From: Leucogyrophana mollusca | Taxonomy: Eukaryota; Basidiomycota; Agaricomycetes; Boletales | Direction of reading: 5' to 3' | Assembly (NCBI GenBank): GCA_021014945.1 | Contig: MU266382.1 | Location: 1-64,000, forward strand | DNA: 64,000 nucleotides | Part shown: positions 9,809 to 22,627 of the stretch, piece after piece | How positions within the stretch are numbered: the first letter of the stretch is position 1 | Layout of the letters: each line of letters starts with the position of its first letter | The notes under the pieces: model-generated | Seen by the model: only the letters and a program-made list of their open reading frames with translations | The model's database searches: none | What the model was told of the DNA's origin: nothing | Made by a program: the position numbers and the translations under genes

Positions 9809-12800
9809 TCAATGCATACTTTGAAGTCTCTCCAAAACTTTCTGGATTCTATTAACCGGGATCGTCAACTTTTCCGGTTCACTTCGGCCGTTGATGATCC
9901 GCTTCAGTGCGTCTTCGTCTCTAATGTGTTGCAGGAAATGCTCGAGGAAGTCGCCATCCAAGAAGCCATAGGATGTTGCTTCAGCATCACTCCGTCCCAC
10001 AGCATTCTTCGGAGCGCGGAACCTACATGACCGTGTCAGCGCGCCGGGAATTAGTCTTTTAAACAAGTAGCCCCACTTGGCGTGACTGATGCCTCTCTTG
10101 CGCGAATAATAGTTGGACAAGTTCCTCTGAAGTGCCGTCAAGTGCAGCGATAACTCGTCTGCCACGTCGATGACAACTCCAACTTGCCCCGACGACGTGA
10201 AGAACAGCTGTTTCGGTTCCAATGGGATATCGATCGACACTTCGTGCGCAGTCAACGACCCTGGCAAGACTAATGAGAGACATGCAAGAGTAGACTGCGC
10301 AGCTACTTACCGGGGACGAATTTATTCACCATGTCGCCCAAATGATAGTTCCCATCGCGCTCCAAAAGCGTTTGCAGCTCCGTTGTCTGGAGTGCAAACG
10401 TGAATATATTGTAATCACTCTGCATGGCAAAGGTCAGACCAATATACTCTCCAGGGCACACACGGCTTACGTTGGCTCCGATCATGTTCTTGTCGCTCAG
10501 CATCTCAATACAAGTAGGCCACAACGGTCCGTAATCTCGAGCAATCGATCGTAGCTGGTTATCAGCCATCTTCAAGAAAGAAATAGAACTGATCGCATCC
10601 CCGACGAAGAGCTTGTCACCCCGGGATACCAAGCTGGTCACAAGATAATTGTGGTTCCATTCTGCCACTTTGCATAAAGTCAGTGTTTCCTGGTTGCCAA
10701 TGTTCTCGGGGCGATAGACGACGACCTTAGAACTGTGATGAGTGGCAGGTGCGTACTGTAACCCGCATCACTCACTGAGCTGTTCACGGCCGCGGCGATC
10801 ATACCGCACGTCGATGCTATGGCATAGACACAGCCTTTTACATGCTCCGACGCCACCACGACTACCTGCATCTGCGCCCTCGATGTGTCAGGAGCCAAAA
10901 GAATCAAGCGGCCATCGGACGGCTCAGTCTCCTCCTCAGCAAAGATCATCGTTCCTGCGCACAGATACGATGTCGGCCCAGTCTTCAGTGACACCGCGAG
11001 GTTTTGCAATGACAGAACTTCCTCATTTTCCTTCAGTTTCACATGGCTGACCTCTGGATGCACTGGTCAGATCATATGGAGAGGCGGTTGTGCGGATAGG
11101 CTCACTCGTGAAAGTGGTATCATTGTAGAAGTGGATCGATCCAACGAGAGTAGTGGGTTCGCCTATGCGAGAAGGTGTCTCGTGTGTGCAAGCCACTCCA
11201 AACATTCCAAGAGACGGGCTATGGGCTATTCGTCGCGGACAGTCGAAGCCCAGAGGGATCTATGGAAGGAGACACTTGTTGAGTGATTAGATATTTCGGA
11301 TAATGCTGACTCACGGAACGGATATGGAGCTTGTCTAGATGTTGCACAGTGCCGATAACAAGCCCCTCCGAACCTGCAAGTACAAGGGATGACTTATAGT
11401 TGGCAGTATTGAGAAGAGAGGCCGCAGTGACATCCTGTTCAATGATGATCAGCAATTATCCTCGGCTGGGCTGGAGCAGTAGACAAACCTTAAGCATCAA
11501 TGGCGATTGTTGCAATCTGTCCTTGTCCCAGAATAAAATTGCCGTTCGACTACCACACGCAAAAACCGCTTTCCGTCCTTCGATATCGCAAGAATGTAGT
11601 GAAACTGGGAGATTGCCTATTGAGCTAAACTTCGCATCTCCAAGCTCCTTGTCGTCTTTGAAAGAATACGACCCGACGCTTCCGTCGGCCAAGCCCACGA
11701 GCAGGTGAGGATGAACCTCGTCCCCCTTCTCCGGGTCCGTGCTCACAAAATTATGAAGTAAGAGTGATCGCGGGAGGGAGGTGAGGTTTGGCGTCTTGCA
11801 AAGGGTTGGTATGGAATTCTGCGAAGCGAGCCCTACAATCTCCACGTGATTTGACTTCCAGAAGGACACCGCAGCGCAGCGCGTGTAAGGCTTTGATGGA
11901 TCTAGAGGCGTGCACGAAACCGCTGAGATCTCCGAAATTCCCTGTTCATCAGCGAAGTCGCAATGTCTGCATGTTTGCGGTTGGTTGGTGCAAGAATAGC
12001 ATGATACGGATAACCGAACTTACTTTTGATATTGGATGGAGCAGCCCTCGTTCATATTCAGCACCACAAGAGTGCCCCAGTTCAACGCCAGAACGATTTG
12101 GCTGGCATTAGCACTCGCAGCCACGATTTCTCTGCCAGCCCAAGACTTGCCGGGAGGGGCAAACTTATCGATGGTACGGACATCCCCCACACGCGTGTAT
12201 TCGCCCAGTCCAACGTCGTAATCAAGCAGCAACAGCCCCTTCGAAAACACTTGCACAACCAAGGATGATTCCGCATACGTGCTCGCAGGCTGCCCAGGCC
12301 GCTTTGGCATCCGCCGTTTAAGGTTCATGACCGTCATGGTTGGCACTCCTACCATGAAACCCTTAGATACGTTTTCCACCCGCGACACCGCACCCCCGCC
12401 GTCGAATTGTAAGACATGTGTCTCTTGTAAGGTGGAAACGATGAGGTGAGTGTTGATACTATGCAAACTATCATTAGAGGCCAATGTCACCCAAGAGGAC
12501 AGTATAATCATACCGATCAAATGACTGTGGGCCGATCGGCCAGATATTGGTTACGTTGGCAATTCCTTCGAGAGTTGCAGCTATCTGAAAATCGGCTCCA
12601 TTACGAACGACTTTGATCGAGCCCGTGTTTCGTCCCCCAGAACATGTCACGATCTCATACTGACACGCTGTTCAATGACCAGCCAACAAAAATAGGAGTA
12701 TGAAACAACTTGCCTGTCCGCTGTTATCCACATCCACGACAGCAGCGTCCACGATGGGTGCGAGGTTCTTGTAGCTATCAATTTCCGATACATAACTGCC

Positions 12801-14340
12801 CTGACCATTGACGATATACCCATCACTGCTTTCTCCCCTCTTTCCTTTGGCAAGAGAGATCAGAGTGGATGGCGAGATAGTGGAGATCTGAGGGGGGATA
12901 GGAAGTGTTGGGGATTCGAGACCTGATACAGGCGTTGGATGGATTTGGAGTAGCTGCGAATCGCCGAAGTGAGAGCCGAGGTATGTTACCTGGTTCGTCA
13001 AATAAGTCAGAGTGGTCGCTGGGGAAGTCTGGAGGGATGAATTTCATGAATTTCCATCACACTAGGACAAGAAAGCCCTTACCTCTCCAAGAGCCACTAG
13101 TGTGAGTGTGGGTCCATCATTGTCAGCAGTGACGTCCACCGAGAGCATCGCGAGTTTTCCGAATTTGTCCCCAATTAAAAACCTTCTTACCCGAGCGTCG
13201 ATTTGACACCACCTAAGATGTGATGAGATACGATGCACACTGAAGACCCCAATTGTAAAACGTACGCAGTTACTTCGCCCCAGGGCCAGTCAATGGACGC
13301 TCTGGCTTTCTTCTTTCTACCTTCTCTCTCCAATTCTTTCTGTTTGGCACTCATCGCTTCAGCTTGGTCAACGCTTTTCTTCTTCTTCTCCGTTCTGCGC
13401 TGTTTTGCCTGATACTTCTCCTGTGTATCCTCGGAGGTCAAGTCGTATAGGAGAATACGCCTTCCGCCGATGATAAGGACTCCGCCATGGAAATCCTCTG
13501 CATCATCCTCGTAGAGTGGAATGGATATTATACTGGGCGCTTCGTCTGCCACTTCGAACAACTTCTCCGGAAGTGAAATTGGGGGCAGTATATTCGATGG
13601 AGAAGGTGAAACCTGCAAGTCCTCCACACTGAGTTCGCGTGATAGAAGCTGTAAGCGCTGCTGATGATCGAGATGCAGCATAGCCAAAGTCTGCGACTCG
13701 CTGGAACTTGGGATGAACGCGAGCCCAAGAAGGTTCAATTCGGGTATTCTGCCCGAAGGAAAGAGGTGAGTACGGGCCACGCAGTGGATATGGAGGGGTA
13801 ACGAACGAAGCGTCAAAGTCTTTGGCATGCCCCCCTTCCTCGTCAAGAACGATTATCTTTAATTTCCCGGTATACACGCTAACAACAGCTATGCCTGCTG
13901 AGGGATCCACGACCACATTGTTGAAGAATTCTGCCGCACGGACGCTACGCTCGAACAGTGAGAGGAATTTCGTCTTTACTTCCGGTGGACCAGAGCCAGA
14001 GATTGTCAGGGTGACGAAGATAAGTTGAGGCTCTGGGTGGTCCGTCAGCACCAGAATGCTCAGCCGGCGACTGCTCTACACCATTGGCATTATCTGTTAG
14101 CGGATTCTCTTGGGAACGCAATCGAGCACATACTTTGATGGGAACGGCCTTGATCGAATGCACTCTGCCCCATATCTCCAGAGTCTGTTCGTGCCGTAGG
14201 CCTTCCGGCTGGAAAGAGTAGAATTCGACTCTGTCTAATTTCGCTACGGCGAGAAGTTCAGAGGCATCCGCGTCTGCTAGCTGACATTTTGTTGAATCTA
14301 AGACCGAAGATGAAGGATGAAATGTAGTGACGATCTTCAT
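9809..14340 (-). CDS. DDB1: DDB1, damaged-DNA-binding protein 1 / CUL4 adaptor
   Basis: Model: complement(join(9809..10022,10077..10269,10311..10725,10776..11053,11106..11259,11315..11434,11489..11966,12024..12467,12514..12659,12714..12989,13083..13212,13266..13748,13807..14075,14134..14340)), 1268 aa. DDB1 joins CUL4 ubiquitin ligase to substrate receptors in repair and chromatin replication. It is built of three beta-propellers. The start block (LAVAKLDRVEFYSFQPEGL), WPWGEVTAW, HPHLLVGLADGSV, AVNSSVVVYRP and the C-terminal CPSF-A block with GFLDGDFLE and a final helix all fit. A lysine-rich insert near residue 255 and longer loops make it about 130 residues longer than the human protein. 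RSE1 and CPSF-A paralogues are less likely because of the propeller-A start. Intron 12660-12713 uses a GC donor (CAG/GCAAGT). ATG 14340 is the first in frame. Confidence 0.92.
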
Positions 14341-14879
14341 GAAAGTCAAAGGCTCATAAGCACTGCAAGCCTGGGAGCCGCGACTACACTAGAACTTGCA
14401 TGCTCACAGATAACCCACACACAGCCACCCCCTCAAGCGTCCACAAAGGACAACGATGAACTCATTTTTCCGTCTTGCTCGCTAGCCTGAATCGCAGCCC
14501 GACATTGATGTACTAGCTCAAGTGTACGCCAAGAGCTTCAAAACTTGGAGTACTTAAAGACCCAACACAGGGAGGTTACCAGCCAAATTTCAACTCTTCC
14601 AGTGCCTTCAAAGGTACATACTACTTGCCGATCGCTGGACTTGTAGTTCTTGTTGTCATCGTAGTCTCCCGTAGGCAGACCAGGGTTTTGAATGAAGATA
14701 GTTGTCACTGCCATCGAGTCTTGTATTGACTTTCGCGCTGATTTTTGTCGCACGTGACTGAAGCGCGTCAGGAATGACTGGTCAGCCGCCACTCATTATA
14801 TATTTTCCAGTTGGCCTTGCTTTAGCCTGTATTTCTTCCTCCCCACTGCCTAAATTATCTGGCGCATATTCACGCCCCG
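14341..14879. other. intergenic between DDB1 and family A gene
   Basis: Divergent promoter region of 539 bp with no convincing gene. A CACGTGAC E-box lies at 14751-14758 and a TATA box at 14797-14802. Confidence 0.55.
14797..14802 (+). promoter_or_regulatory. TATA box of family A gene
   Basis: TATATA starts 83 bp before ATG 14880 (77 bp lie between box and ATG). The paralogue B has the same word at nearly the same distance. Confidence 0.55.
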
Positions 14880-16230
14880 ATGCTCTCAGCTGCATTTCTC
14901 CGTGCTACGTTCAAGGCCCTACTGGCTTTCACATCTGTGTGTGGCGAGGTCTTGATTGGACCCCGCCATGGGTTTGCAACACTGCCTGGGATGGGTATAT
15001 CACCCGTCATGGTGTCCCACCTTCAAGTTACCCATAACTTCCGCTACTACCGCCAGCCTCTCCTCCTTGCTGCCCCGCCAACCTCAGCTCCATCAAATGT
15101 CACAGTAAAAGTTGCACATGCCGCAGCCGGCTCCGCTGTGCTTCCCTTCAAACCGGCCCTTGGGCGTCGACAAGTGTTCAACGATGGGCATTGCTACAAA
15201 AATGGCACCTCGTCCGTCAGTTAGTACTCTTTGCTACATCAGTCGTGAGGGCCCGACATAACGCTCACACGCACTAGCCCCCTCATTCTTTAGTGTCGCT
15301 ACTCCTGTAGCCGGCGATGCATCCGAGAAGAATGACACCAAGGAGCTTGTCATGTATTCTCCTCGCGCTGAAAAAAATTGGCCTTCTACCACTTGGTACT
15401 CCTCGTTCACTGGCCGTTCGGTTGCCAAAATACTCTCGTGGTCGTTTTCCCTACCGCATACCACAGGTCTGATGGTATACGGTGCCCACCCACGCGGCGT
15501 TCTCGCCAGCTTCGTACTCTCCCTCATGCGCGGTGTCCTCGCAGTAGTCGTCGGTGGCGTCCTTCCCCGGGTCATTCACCAGCACATCCGCAAGGCTCTC
15601 GGGAGCTTCCGCGACCTCCAACTAAATGGAGCCGAAGACGAACTTCTCTGGCGAGCTGTGCACACGCCGCTCCCTATTGTCGATCCGAACGAGAGTGCAT
15701 TCTTCGATAGCCCAGAGAAGGAACTAAAATTTTTGTCCAATACTGTCCTCCGCAGACGGCGAAAGCTCGCGATGAAAGCCCGACTGAAGGCGGCAGCGGC
15801 AGCGGCGGGACTCCTTTCAACCCCCGGAACGACACCCCCGGGCGCTCTCCCGCCTGGGGAACGACCATTGACGCGCAAGGAGAGGCAAAGAGCGAACAGG
15901 AAACTGGGGCACGGCCCCGCCCCCCAGCTCAATGGAGAGCCTTCGCAGCAAGGCCCTTCCCTCGCTGACGCCCAACCCCTGGATAATTCTGATGCCATCG
16001 CAAGCCTGTACTGTGGTCCACGGCAGACGATCCCTAGTCCTCGAACGTCTCCTGCACGTGCGCCCTCCTCTCGTTCCCCTCCAGCTTCTCCTGCCGATCT
16101 AGTCAGTGCTCTCAACATACGGATCGCGCTGGTGGAAGCCAATGCCCTGGCTAGTGAGAACAGGCGGGCCCAGCCTCCCGTTGCGGGAAGTCCAGCTAGG
16201 TACAGACCCGTGCATCCATTGCGATCATGA
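14880..16230 (+). CDS. unknown family, member A (TRKERQRANRK / HPLRS protein)
   Basis: Model: join(14880..15219,15278..16230), 430 aa. I recognise no known domain. The N-terminus MLSAAFLRATFKALL has no acids and looks like a mitochondrial or secretory leader. Hydrophobic stretch about 205-235 (LASFVLSLMRGVLAVVVGGVL) may be a membrane segment. Then come one HTPLPIVDP unit, the basic block LSNTVLRRRRKLAMKARLKAAAAAA, TRKERQRANRKLGHG at about 312-326, and a C-terminus with IALVEANALASENR and RYRPVHPLRS. The same order is found in the minus-strand gene at 38827-40185. The intron (GTTAGT donor) was placed by phase; the paralogue has no intron. Function is unknown. Confidence 0.8.
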
Positions 16231-16637
16231 GTCGAGGTCTAGTTTCTGCCTAGTTTCGTCCCCATCTTTCGAGCTCGATTTCATCCCATTTACATACCTG
16301 CCACGCTGAGATCCTTCTCTTGCGTTTCCTGCACATTTACCAATCATATGTATAACTTCCCATAGACTTCATCAGTAGCCACCTCGAGTAAACAAAAGGC
16401 CCGAAACCGTCCCTTCATACCCCAAAGGATTTGCCTTGTCTCAGCAAATCTCTGTCGGTGTATACGCGCGTGACAGTCACGAGATATTGGTGTTCCTAGA
16501 CTTCCTTGCGCCTCGTCAATGGTCGTATCCCGTGCAATATAGGTGGTAGTGAGCATAAAAGGGTATCTATCCCGAGGCTCCATGTGAACCGATGCCACCC
16601 CACCATACAAGTCCGAGCCAACACACGTACCGTATGA
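16231..16637. other. intergenic, two converging 3' ends
   Basis: The family A gene and POLE4 end towards each other here. No coding frame worth calling is visible in the 407 bp; both 3' UTRs must lie here. Confidence 0.5.
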
Positions 16638-17444
16638 TCATCCAGCATGCATAGTTCCATCCTCCTCCATGACAACATCACCAGGAGCCTCCGCCGTGTC
16701 CTGGCTCTCATCGCCCGTGCCAGGTTTTGAACCAACCACGAATTTATCAAGGAGGGTTGGCTCTTGACCTTCTCCACCTTGAAGTGCTTTGGGCTTCCGT
16801 TTCTGCTGAGGTTCCGTTCTCGGGAATGATATAATCTCTGCCCGAAGACAGTCTCAGTTTCACCAGGTGCTAAGTGCCACGGTCGGCTTACCCTCTAGAA
16901 AGAGAAACTCGTCTGCTCTTCGCACAATGGCCGCTACACCGGTATTCAAGTCAAATCATCTCCGTTGAAACAATACTCAGTTGAAACCCACCAACATCCT
17001 TCTGCTGCACTGTTGCGCGCTTCTCTCGCTCTGCAAGTTTCTGGCATGCTTCCGATAATCGCTTTATGAACTCTTCAGTAGCCAGCGAGATCAAAAACGT
17101 CGCATCCTTGGCGACTATTGGTAGGTCCTGTGCCTCATTATGCGCGTTCAATCATCACGAAAGCATCTACGACTTGGTCCTCGCACCTTGTCTGCCTTGA
17201 TGATCTTTTGCACTCTCGAGAACGGAAGGATCGACTTTCCAGGCTCACGTTCTCGCAAGACAGGGTCCCTCCGCTCCGCACGTTTCTTTATTGGTGCCTT
17301 TGCCTCCTGCACGTCCGGTTCTTCGAGAGGCTCATCTTCCTCGCCTAGTGTGCCATCAACCTCCACTGGCGGTGTTGTCTGGGTTTGAGATCGCGATCCT
17401 TCTGTCTGGTCAGAAATTGCTTCTGTCATTTGCGAGTTGTCCAT
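16638..17444 (-). CDS. DPB3: DNA polymerase epsilon histone-fold subunit, DPB3/POLE4
   Basis: Model: complement(join(16638..16837,16892..16933,16992..17127,17187..17444)), 211 aa. The histone-fold protein pairs with a DPB4-type partner in polymerase epsilon and in chromatin remodellers. Residues about 65-145 are the CBF/NF-YC type fold: KSILPFSRVQKIIKAD, IVAKDATFLISLATEEFI, then VAAIVRRADEFLFLEE. Acidic and Pro-rich tails flank it. It is longer than human POLE4 through these tails. An NF-YC call is less likely because the NF-Y interaction pattern is missing. Two GACGCGTC boxes lie 55 and 90 bp before the ATG at 17444. Confidence 0.87.
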
Positions 17445-17498
17445 AAGTTAGCGTAGGAACGAACTATAAGGGAAAGGTTAGATTTGGGTCAAGCCACA

Positions 17499-17541
17499 GA
17501 CGCGTCTCGAACTGGCAGATCACAAATGAACGCGACGCGTC
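17499..17541. promoter_or_regulatory. two MCB-type boxes (GACGCGTC) upstream of DPB3
   Basis: Perfect palindromes GACGCGTC at 17499-17506 and 17534-17541. The core ACGCGT is the MluI cell-cycle box bound by the Mbp1/Swi6 factor in yeasts, which drives S-phase genes. The downstream gene here is a replication polymerase subunit. Confidence 0.6.
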
Positions 17542-17626
17542 AAGCAGACCAAACAACATTTCTGGAACAACAGAAAACAAAACACCCTCCAAAGATACAT
17601 TCAACATGTACAGAAGAACTATGGTA

Positions 17627-18324
17627 TCATAGTTTCGCCCGAATCTTATCAGCAAGCTCTCGCCCCTCCTCATTGTCCAATTCCTCTCTGGATTCGAACT
17701 CTCGCTGATGCATCTCCCTTCTCGTCAGCGGCACTCGTCTATCAACGTCCTTCGATCGCTCGGGTGTGGGCGAGTTGAATGAAGGAGCTGGTATTATATG
17801 ATAATGAACCTGCGAGAAAAACATTTATGATCCGGAGCAAAAGTGGCAGCTACATGACGCACGTGAGGAACTGCTTGAGCATATTCCTGGTTACAGACAA
17901 CATTCAGCGCTGTGTTATCCATTGCTGTTTTACAAAGGTGCGCCATCAGTAGCTATGCATGGCTTTGGCCAGGTGTCTTACCTTGCGTCAATGCATGCGC
18001 GACTTTTGTCACGGCTTCCCCAATGGCGGCCGCAAACTCCGGAGGCAGCTCTGAGAGCCGCGAGTAGTGGGCCTTAGGTATCACAAGGGTATGTCCAGGG
18101 CGCAAAGGTAAAATATCTGTGCAAACGGACTGCAACATAAGAAACACGTTAGGGTGAACGATGAATGCACGCGTACCGAGTATGGCTATGACTTTGTCAT
18201 TTTCAAAGACGCGGGTCGAGGGGAGGTCATTACTGATAATGCGACAGAAGGCACATTCTGTGTCTTCCTTCCAAGAAGAAGGTACTTTGCGGTCTGAATG
18301 CGCTTTTATAATGAAAGAGGTCAT
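17627..18324 (-). CDS. HIT-domain nucleotide hydrolase
   Basis: Model: complement(join(17627..17809,17863..17924,17982..18116,18177..18324)), 175 aa. It belongs to the histidine-triad family of nucleotide hydrolases or transferases. CAFCRIISNDLPS at about residue 24 is the N-terminal zinc/HIT start. The middle reads DILPLRPGHTLVIPKAHY. The triad HVHYHIIPAP, completed across an intron, carries the active His. The last 50 residues are charged (REFESREELDNEEGRELADKI), which is an extra tail compared with minimal HINT proteins. The ORF runs through intron 18117-18176, but its removal gives the usual AILDILPLRPG. The exact substrate is unknown; HNT1-like is the best fit. Confidence 0.87.
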
Positions 18325-18649
18325 TAGTGTAGCACTTGGCCTGCCTATGAGTATTTATTGGCCAGAGCGCATGGCGTTGGTGCGGTGGTTTGAAGAGCAA
18401 CGGAGGGCCGACGTTTTGCCGTCCCGACAAGGGTCCCGTGTTACTGAAATCAATGCACGTGACATGACGCGCTGCATCCTCAAAACATATAATTCGGGTT
18501 CCAGCATGTAACGTTGAAGATCAGGGCCTCGATATTCTAGCCAGCAGAGTGCGTTTATATGACCCGCACGATGAACAATCTTTGACCCTTGGGTTGTTGC
18601 GCCAATGTTGAACTAAATCGAGCAGACATTCGACATTGGGATAGTAGTA
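18325..18649. other. intergenic, HIT gene upstream / SHE9 3' end
   Basis: A 325-bp gap without a credible frame. It includes the HIT promoter and the SHE9 terminator region. Confidence 0.45.
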
Positions 18650-19881
18650 TCAACCTTGGAGCAAGCTTCGAACGACTAGCGCTACAGTGCCTCCCAGTAC
18701 TGTACTGCATGCGACGACCACCAGCTCTCTTTCCCTGAGATCCTGGATGAAGGTACGTGTCGGTATTGGCGAAGGCTCCGTGGACACCATTCCAGTATCC
18801 GAATCCTTTGTGGTAAAGACCGGTGCCGAAGGTTCTCGCATCGCCTCCTCCCCCAAACTCGATAAACGGTTGAGTATCCCTGCCAGTAGCTTTTCCTGCT
18901 GCTCTATGCGCTCCTCCAGCCGCGCTGTCCCCCCGTCAACAACCGCTCTGTTCTCCGCACCCATCTCTTCCACTTTCCTCTCAAAAGTCTGTGCCAACCT
19001 CCGTCTCTTCCACGGCTCGACCACGACGATCGCCATCACAAACACCACAAGATTGATCCCAAGTACCGCCAACGACCCATATGTCGATGCACTCCGTATC
19101 TTATCGCTCCACACTTGCTCCTCGTGGTACCGAGCCAGAATCGCACGCATTAGCGCACTGAATTCACGATCAACTGAGTCTTCTGTCTCTGCAACATGCG
19201 CCTTCGCACGTGCCTCCTCCTGCTCGTATAGGTGGTCGGCGCGCACGAGAGACGTAAAGCGACTGACGTCGGCGTCTGTCCAAGAAGATTTGCGCTGCAG
19301 GAGGTCATTCACTTCGCGTTGCGAAACGGAGCGTTGCACGACTGCTTCGTCGTGCGCTCCCTTTGCTTCCCGAGCGGCTTGGCGTGTAGACTTTATCCTA
19401 GCCTCTTGGTCGGCGGATCTCGTCAATCTTCTTGGTCCGTAATTAGCGCACAGAGACACGACACACCTTGTTCCACTACCTGCTTCTTCAGCACTTCGAT
19501 TTCCTCGTACCCGGTCACGCGGTTCAGATGTGAGCCGAGTTGAGAGAATGTGGAAGACGTCTTCACTGTGAACTCGTCTGCACGATTACGCACAACTGCG
19601 CTCGCAACCGCTGACCATTCTCTGAGACGCTCCTTGACCTTCTCTAAGTCGTATGTGTTGATGACATTGCGGCCCACCCGTTCCCCGGGGTGATTCTTTG
19701 TAGGTTCTGGGGGAATAGGACCAGTGAATTGTATGGGTTGATGGTCATCTGGCGAAGAGTTTTCGCCTGTTTCTGACTGCTTCTGGCGGTCTGTGATATC
19801 CGAGGGCCCTGCATTCCGTTGAGCACACGAACTAGAGAAAGAGCGCAATGTGGCTGGTCGCCAGATTCTGCTTCTCAGCAT
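18650..19881 (-). CDS. SHE9: SHE9/MDM33, mitochondrial inner-membrane shaping protein
   Basis: Model: complement(join(18650..19404,19467..19881)), 389 aa. The protein acts at the matrix side of the inner membrane and is needed for normal mitochondrial shape. The N-terminus MLRSRIWRPATLRSFSSSC is a typical presequence. Residues about 85-250 are coiled coil with the family block RSVSQREVNDLLQRKSSW. Two membrane segments follow: about 255-280 (YGSLAVLGINLVVFVMAIVVV) and the extreme C-terminus (VVVACSTVLGGTVALVVRSLL). The splice was fixed by phase: VVEQ joins EARIKSTRQAAREAK. Length is near that of other fungal members. Confidence 0.9.
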
Positions 19882-20266
19882 AATCCACCGAAACCTAATG
19901 GTATGCTGGCACTGATGAGGCTAAGACGAGGCAGAGAACTCGCCTTCGTCCAATCGGAACGGAAGCTGGGGGAAGTCGGAGACACAGTAGGCAGTACTGC
20001 AAAAGGGAAAGGCAGACTGAAAAAGCTCACAACTGAGCCCAACAAAGAGACGGGTTGAACGCGTTCACATTAGAGAGGGAAAGATAAATAATCGTGAGCT
20101 ATTGGTGAGCTACTTCTAATTCCACTGTAAGCCGACAAGATGGGATGTCATAAAAAGGCATGAAACAAGAACATCGCTCGTCCACGAAGCGTGTCAGGAT
20201 ATGCAGGAGAAACAGAAGGTATTTCTACGGCCATGTCTAAGCAAAGTGCATGCGCAGACCAGCCGC
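19882..20266. other. intergenic, SHE9 promoter / P450 reductase 3' flank
   Basis: The gap of 385 bp has no convincing gene. An ACGCGT hexamer at 20059-20064 lacks the flanking G/C of the 8-mer seen elsewhere. Confidence 0.45.
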
Positions 20267-22627
20267 TCAACTCCAAACATCCAGCATAAGCCGTGACCGT
20301 TCTTTCAGCAGCTTCACCTCGGCTGCACCCTCCACCTCAGCGCTGCCGCCCTTTGCCTCGCCCAGGATTCGAGCAAGGACCTCCTCCACAGCCTTGCTCA
20401 TCGCCTTGGCGTCACCGCAAATGTACACGTAGCCTTTGCCCGTGAGGATGGAATCCGCAATGTTCTTGCGATCCTCCCAAATCAAGTCCTGGACATAGAT
20501 CTTGCTCCCGTCGGGCTTGTACGGCGGCTCACGGGAGAAAGCACAGTGCAACGTGAACTTGCCCTTCAACTCCTCGGTGTACTGTGGCCATTCGTCCTTG
20601 TACAAAAAGTCCTCGGTAGATTTGCGGCACCCATAGAACAACGAGATCCGGCCCCAGTCAGCGAGTGCATCGGGTCCATTCTTCTCGAGAGTTCGTCGGG
20701 CGAGAGCTACACGCTCCTGCACAAAGCCGCGGAATGGTGCGACACCCTAGAATATTGGTAAGCAAGGAGATCATAAGCGCTGATATATGTACGTACAGTA
20801 CCGGGGCCAACCATGATAACAGGGCTCTTCGGGTTGGTGGGAAGCCTGAACGTGGAACGACGAACGTGAATAGGTATCTTGTATATTGACTCAAGTTTAT
20901 GGGCGCCACGAGGACCTTCGATGGAATACTTGGGGAGAGAAATGCTCGCGGGATCCGTGTTGCTGGAAGTGCTGATCAGTGGTGCCTCGTCATTGTTCGC
21001 CGCGTACTTGATGTTGAGCAGGAAGTTCGAGCCCACCCCGTATACGTATCTTGTGTCCGCGACCTTGTTGGCGACAGATTCGTACTTGAGGACAACAGCG
21101 GTGACATGGACCGAGGTTGGGTTCAGTTTCGGGCTGGACGAAATAGAGTAGTAACGAGGCTGCAGGCGAGGAATTGAGGAAATGATAATATCGAAGGGAA
21201 TAGACCAGGGAGTGGTGTTTTCCGGAGTGGGGGGGATCTTGATATTATTGCCAGCTGCAAGCTGAAGTATTTCTCCGACTTTGAAGCAACCGTTACCAAC
21301 GACCGCAGCGTACTCCTCCTTGTTAGTGTTAAGGTTCTTCAGGAATGCCTCCGCCTCTGGCGAAGGTGCGAACTTGGAAAGAACACCAAGGATTTGACGA
21401 CCGGCGACTGCGCTAATGTCGATGTAGTGGCGAAGAACACTGATATAGGTTGATGGGACGGGGAATGGAACCTTAGCGAGGGCAGGATCAAGCGAGTCAA
21501 CGTTGATAACGGTGTCCTTCTTGGCGTACAGACCAAGCGCGCAGAGAAGGCGATCGACTTCGACGTCCGGGTTCAAAGGCCAGACACCAACGTGATCACC
21601 GTGTTGGTATGTGATTCCAGAACCTTCAATGTCCAGCTCGACGTGTACGCAGTTGCGGTCACCACCAGCCTGGAAGAGCTCACGTGAGACACGAACGGGT
21701 GAAGCGTACGGATTCTTGGCGTCATGGATACCCTTCGTCTTGGTAAGAGCACGTGCGGAAAGTTCGCCTAAGATTCCAAGGATGAAAATACAGCTATGAC
21801 ATGGTGCAGATGAACTTACCGAGGTAGACCTTTTCGGGAGGGTGCGAATCAAGCTCGGTGACCGCGAAGTCGGGACTATCACCACCTTGTCCTTCTTCCA
21901 CGCCCACAGCCTCAGCGAAAGCATCCCACATGGGATCCTTCCATGCCAGATAGTCTTCCTCCATGCTCTTGTCATCGTCACCTTCTCCCCTCTCACCAAT
22001 CCTGACAGCACCCATTTTCGTTAATTCCGAGTCCACCTGGCGTCCAATGGCATTGTAATGTTCGTATGTTCGATTTCCCAAACTGAAAACGACGTATTTA
22101 AGGCCTTCGAGTTTGCGTTCACCATTGCTGAATTCGAAGGACTCGTCGGTCAAGCTCCGCATAAGTTCCACTGCATTGTCTGTTGGTTCACCCTCTCCAT
22201 ACGTGGCTACAACGAAGAAAACGGCGCAGTCTTCAGGAACCTGGTCGAGATTCTCGAAGTCGTACTCCTCAGGATCACAGACCAACGAGGTAAGACCGAA
22301 CTTGGATTTGGCTTCCTTGGCAATACGAATAGCGTACTCCTCAGCCGTGCCAGTCTGTGATCCGTAAAAGATAACGAGCCGTTTTTTCTAATGCGGGGTT
22401 ATCATATTAATGTACTCTTCCGCGAAAGAAGAGGATCTGCTCACCCCCTCCTTCATTTTGGCTACAAAGTCTCGGGGATTGCCATGACCATTTGCGCCTT
22501 TAGATGGCGCTATGGGGACTGCTTTTGGTTTGGACGAAGAGAAGAGCGAGTCTCGAAAGAGGTATGCAGCAGCAAGCGCTACACCAAGGGCCAGAATAAC
22601 AACGTCTGACGAGGACGCGACCGCCAT
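20267..22627 (-). CDS. CPR1: NADPH-cytochrome P450 reductase
   Basis: Model: complement(join(20267..20746,20797..21767,21820..22387,22445..22627)), 733 aa. It passes electrons from NADPH through FAD and FMN to microsomal cytochromes P450, as in ergosterol synthesis. The N-terminal segment about 8-25 (VVILALGVALAAAYLF) is the ER anchor. The FMN domain has YGSQTGTAEEYA, ATYGEGEPTDNA and SLGNRTYEHYN. The FAD domain has RYYSISSSP. The NADPH part has VGPGTGVAPFRGF, IYVCGDA-like YICGDAKAM and the terminal LDVWS with the FAD-stacking Trp. All hallmark residues are present and the length is standard. The gene starts at ATG 22627, just before the anchor. Confidence 0.95.

Noticed and set aside
11936..11966. 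DDB1 acceptor at 11942-11944 (CAG before GGAATT).
   Set aside because: It breaks the reading frame; the acceptor at 11967-11969 keeps phase and restores a conserved block (DEQGISEISAVSCTPL).
14538..14792. 84-residue minus-strand frame between DDB1 and family A.
   Set aside because: No family pattern, and it overlaps the likely promoter of both genes.
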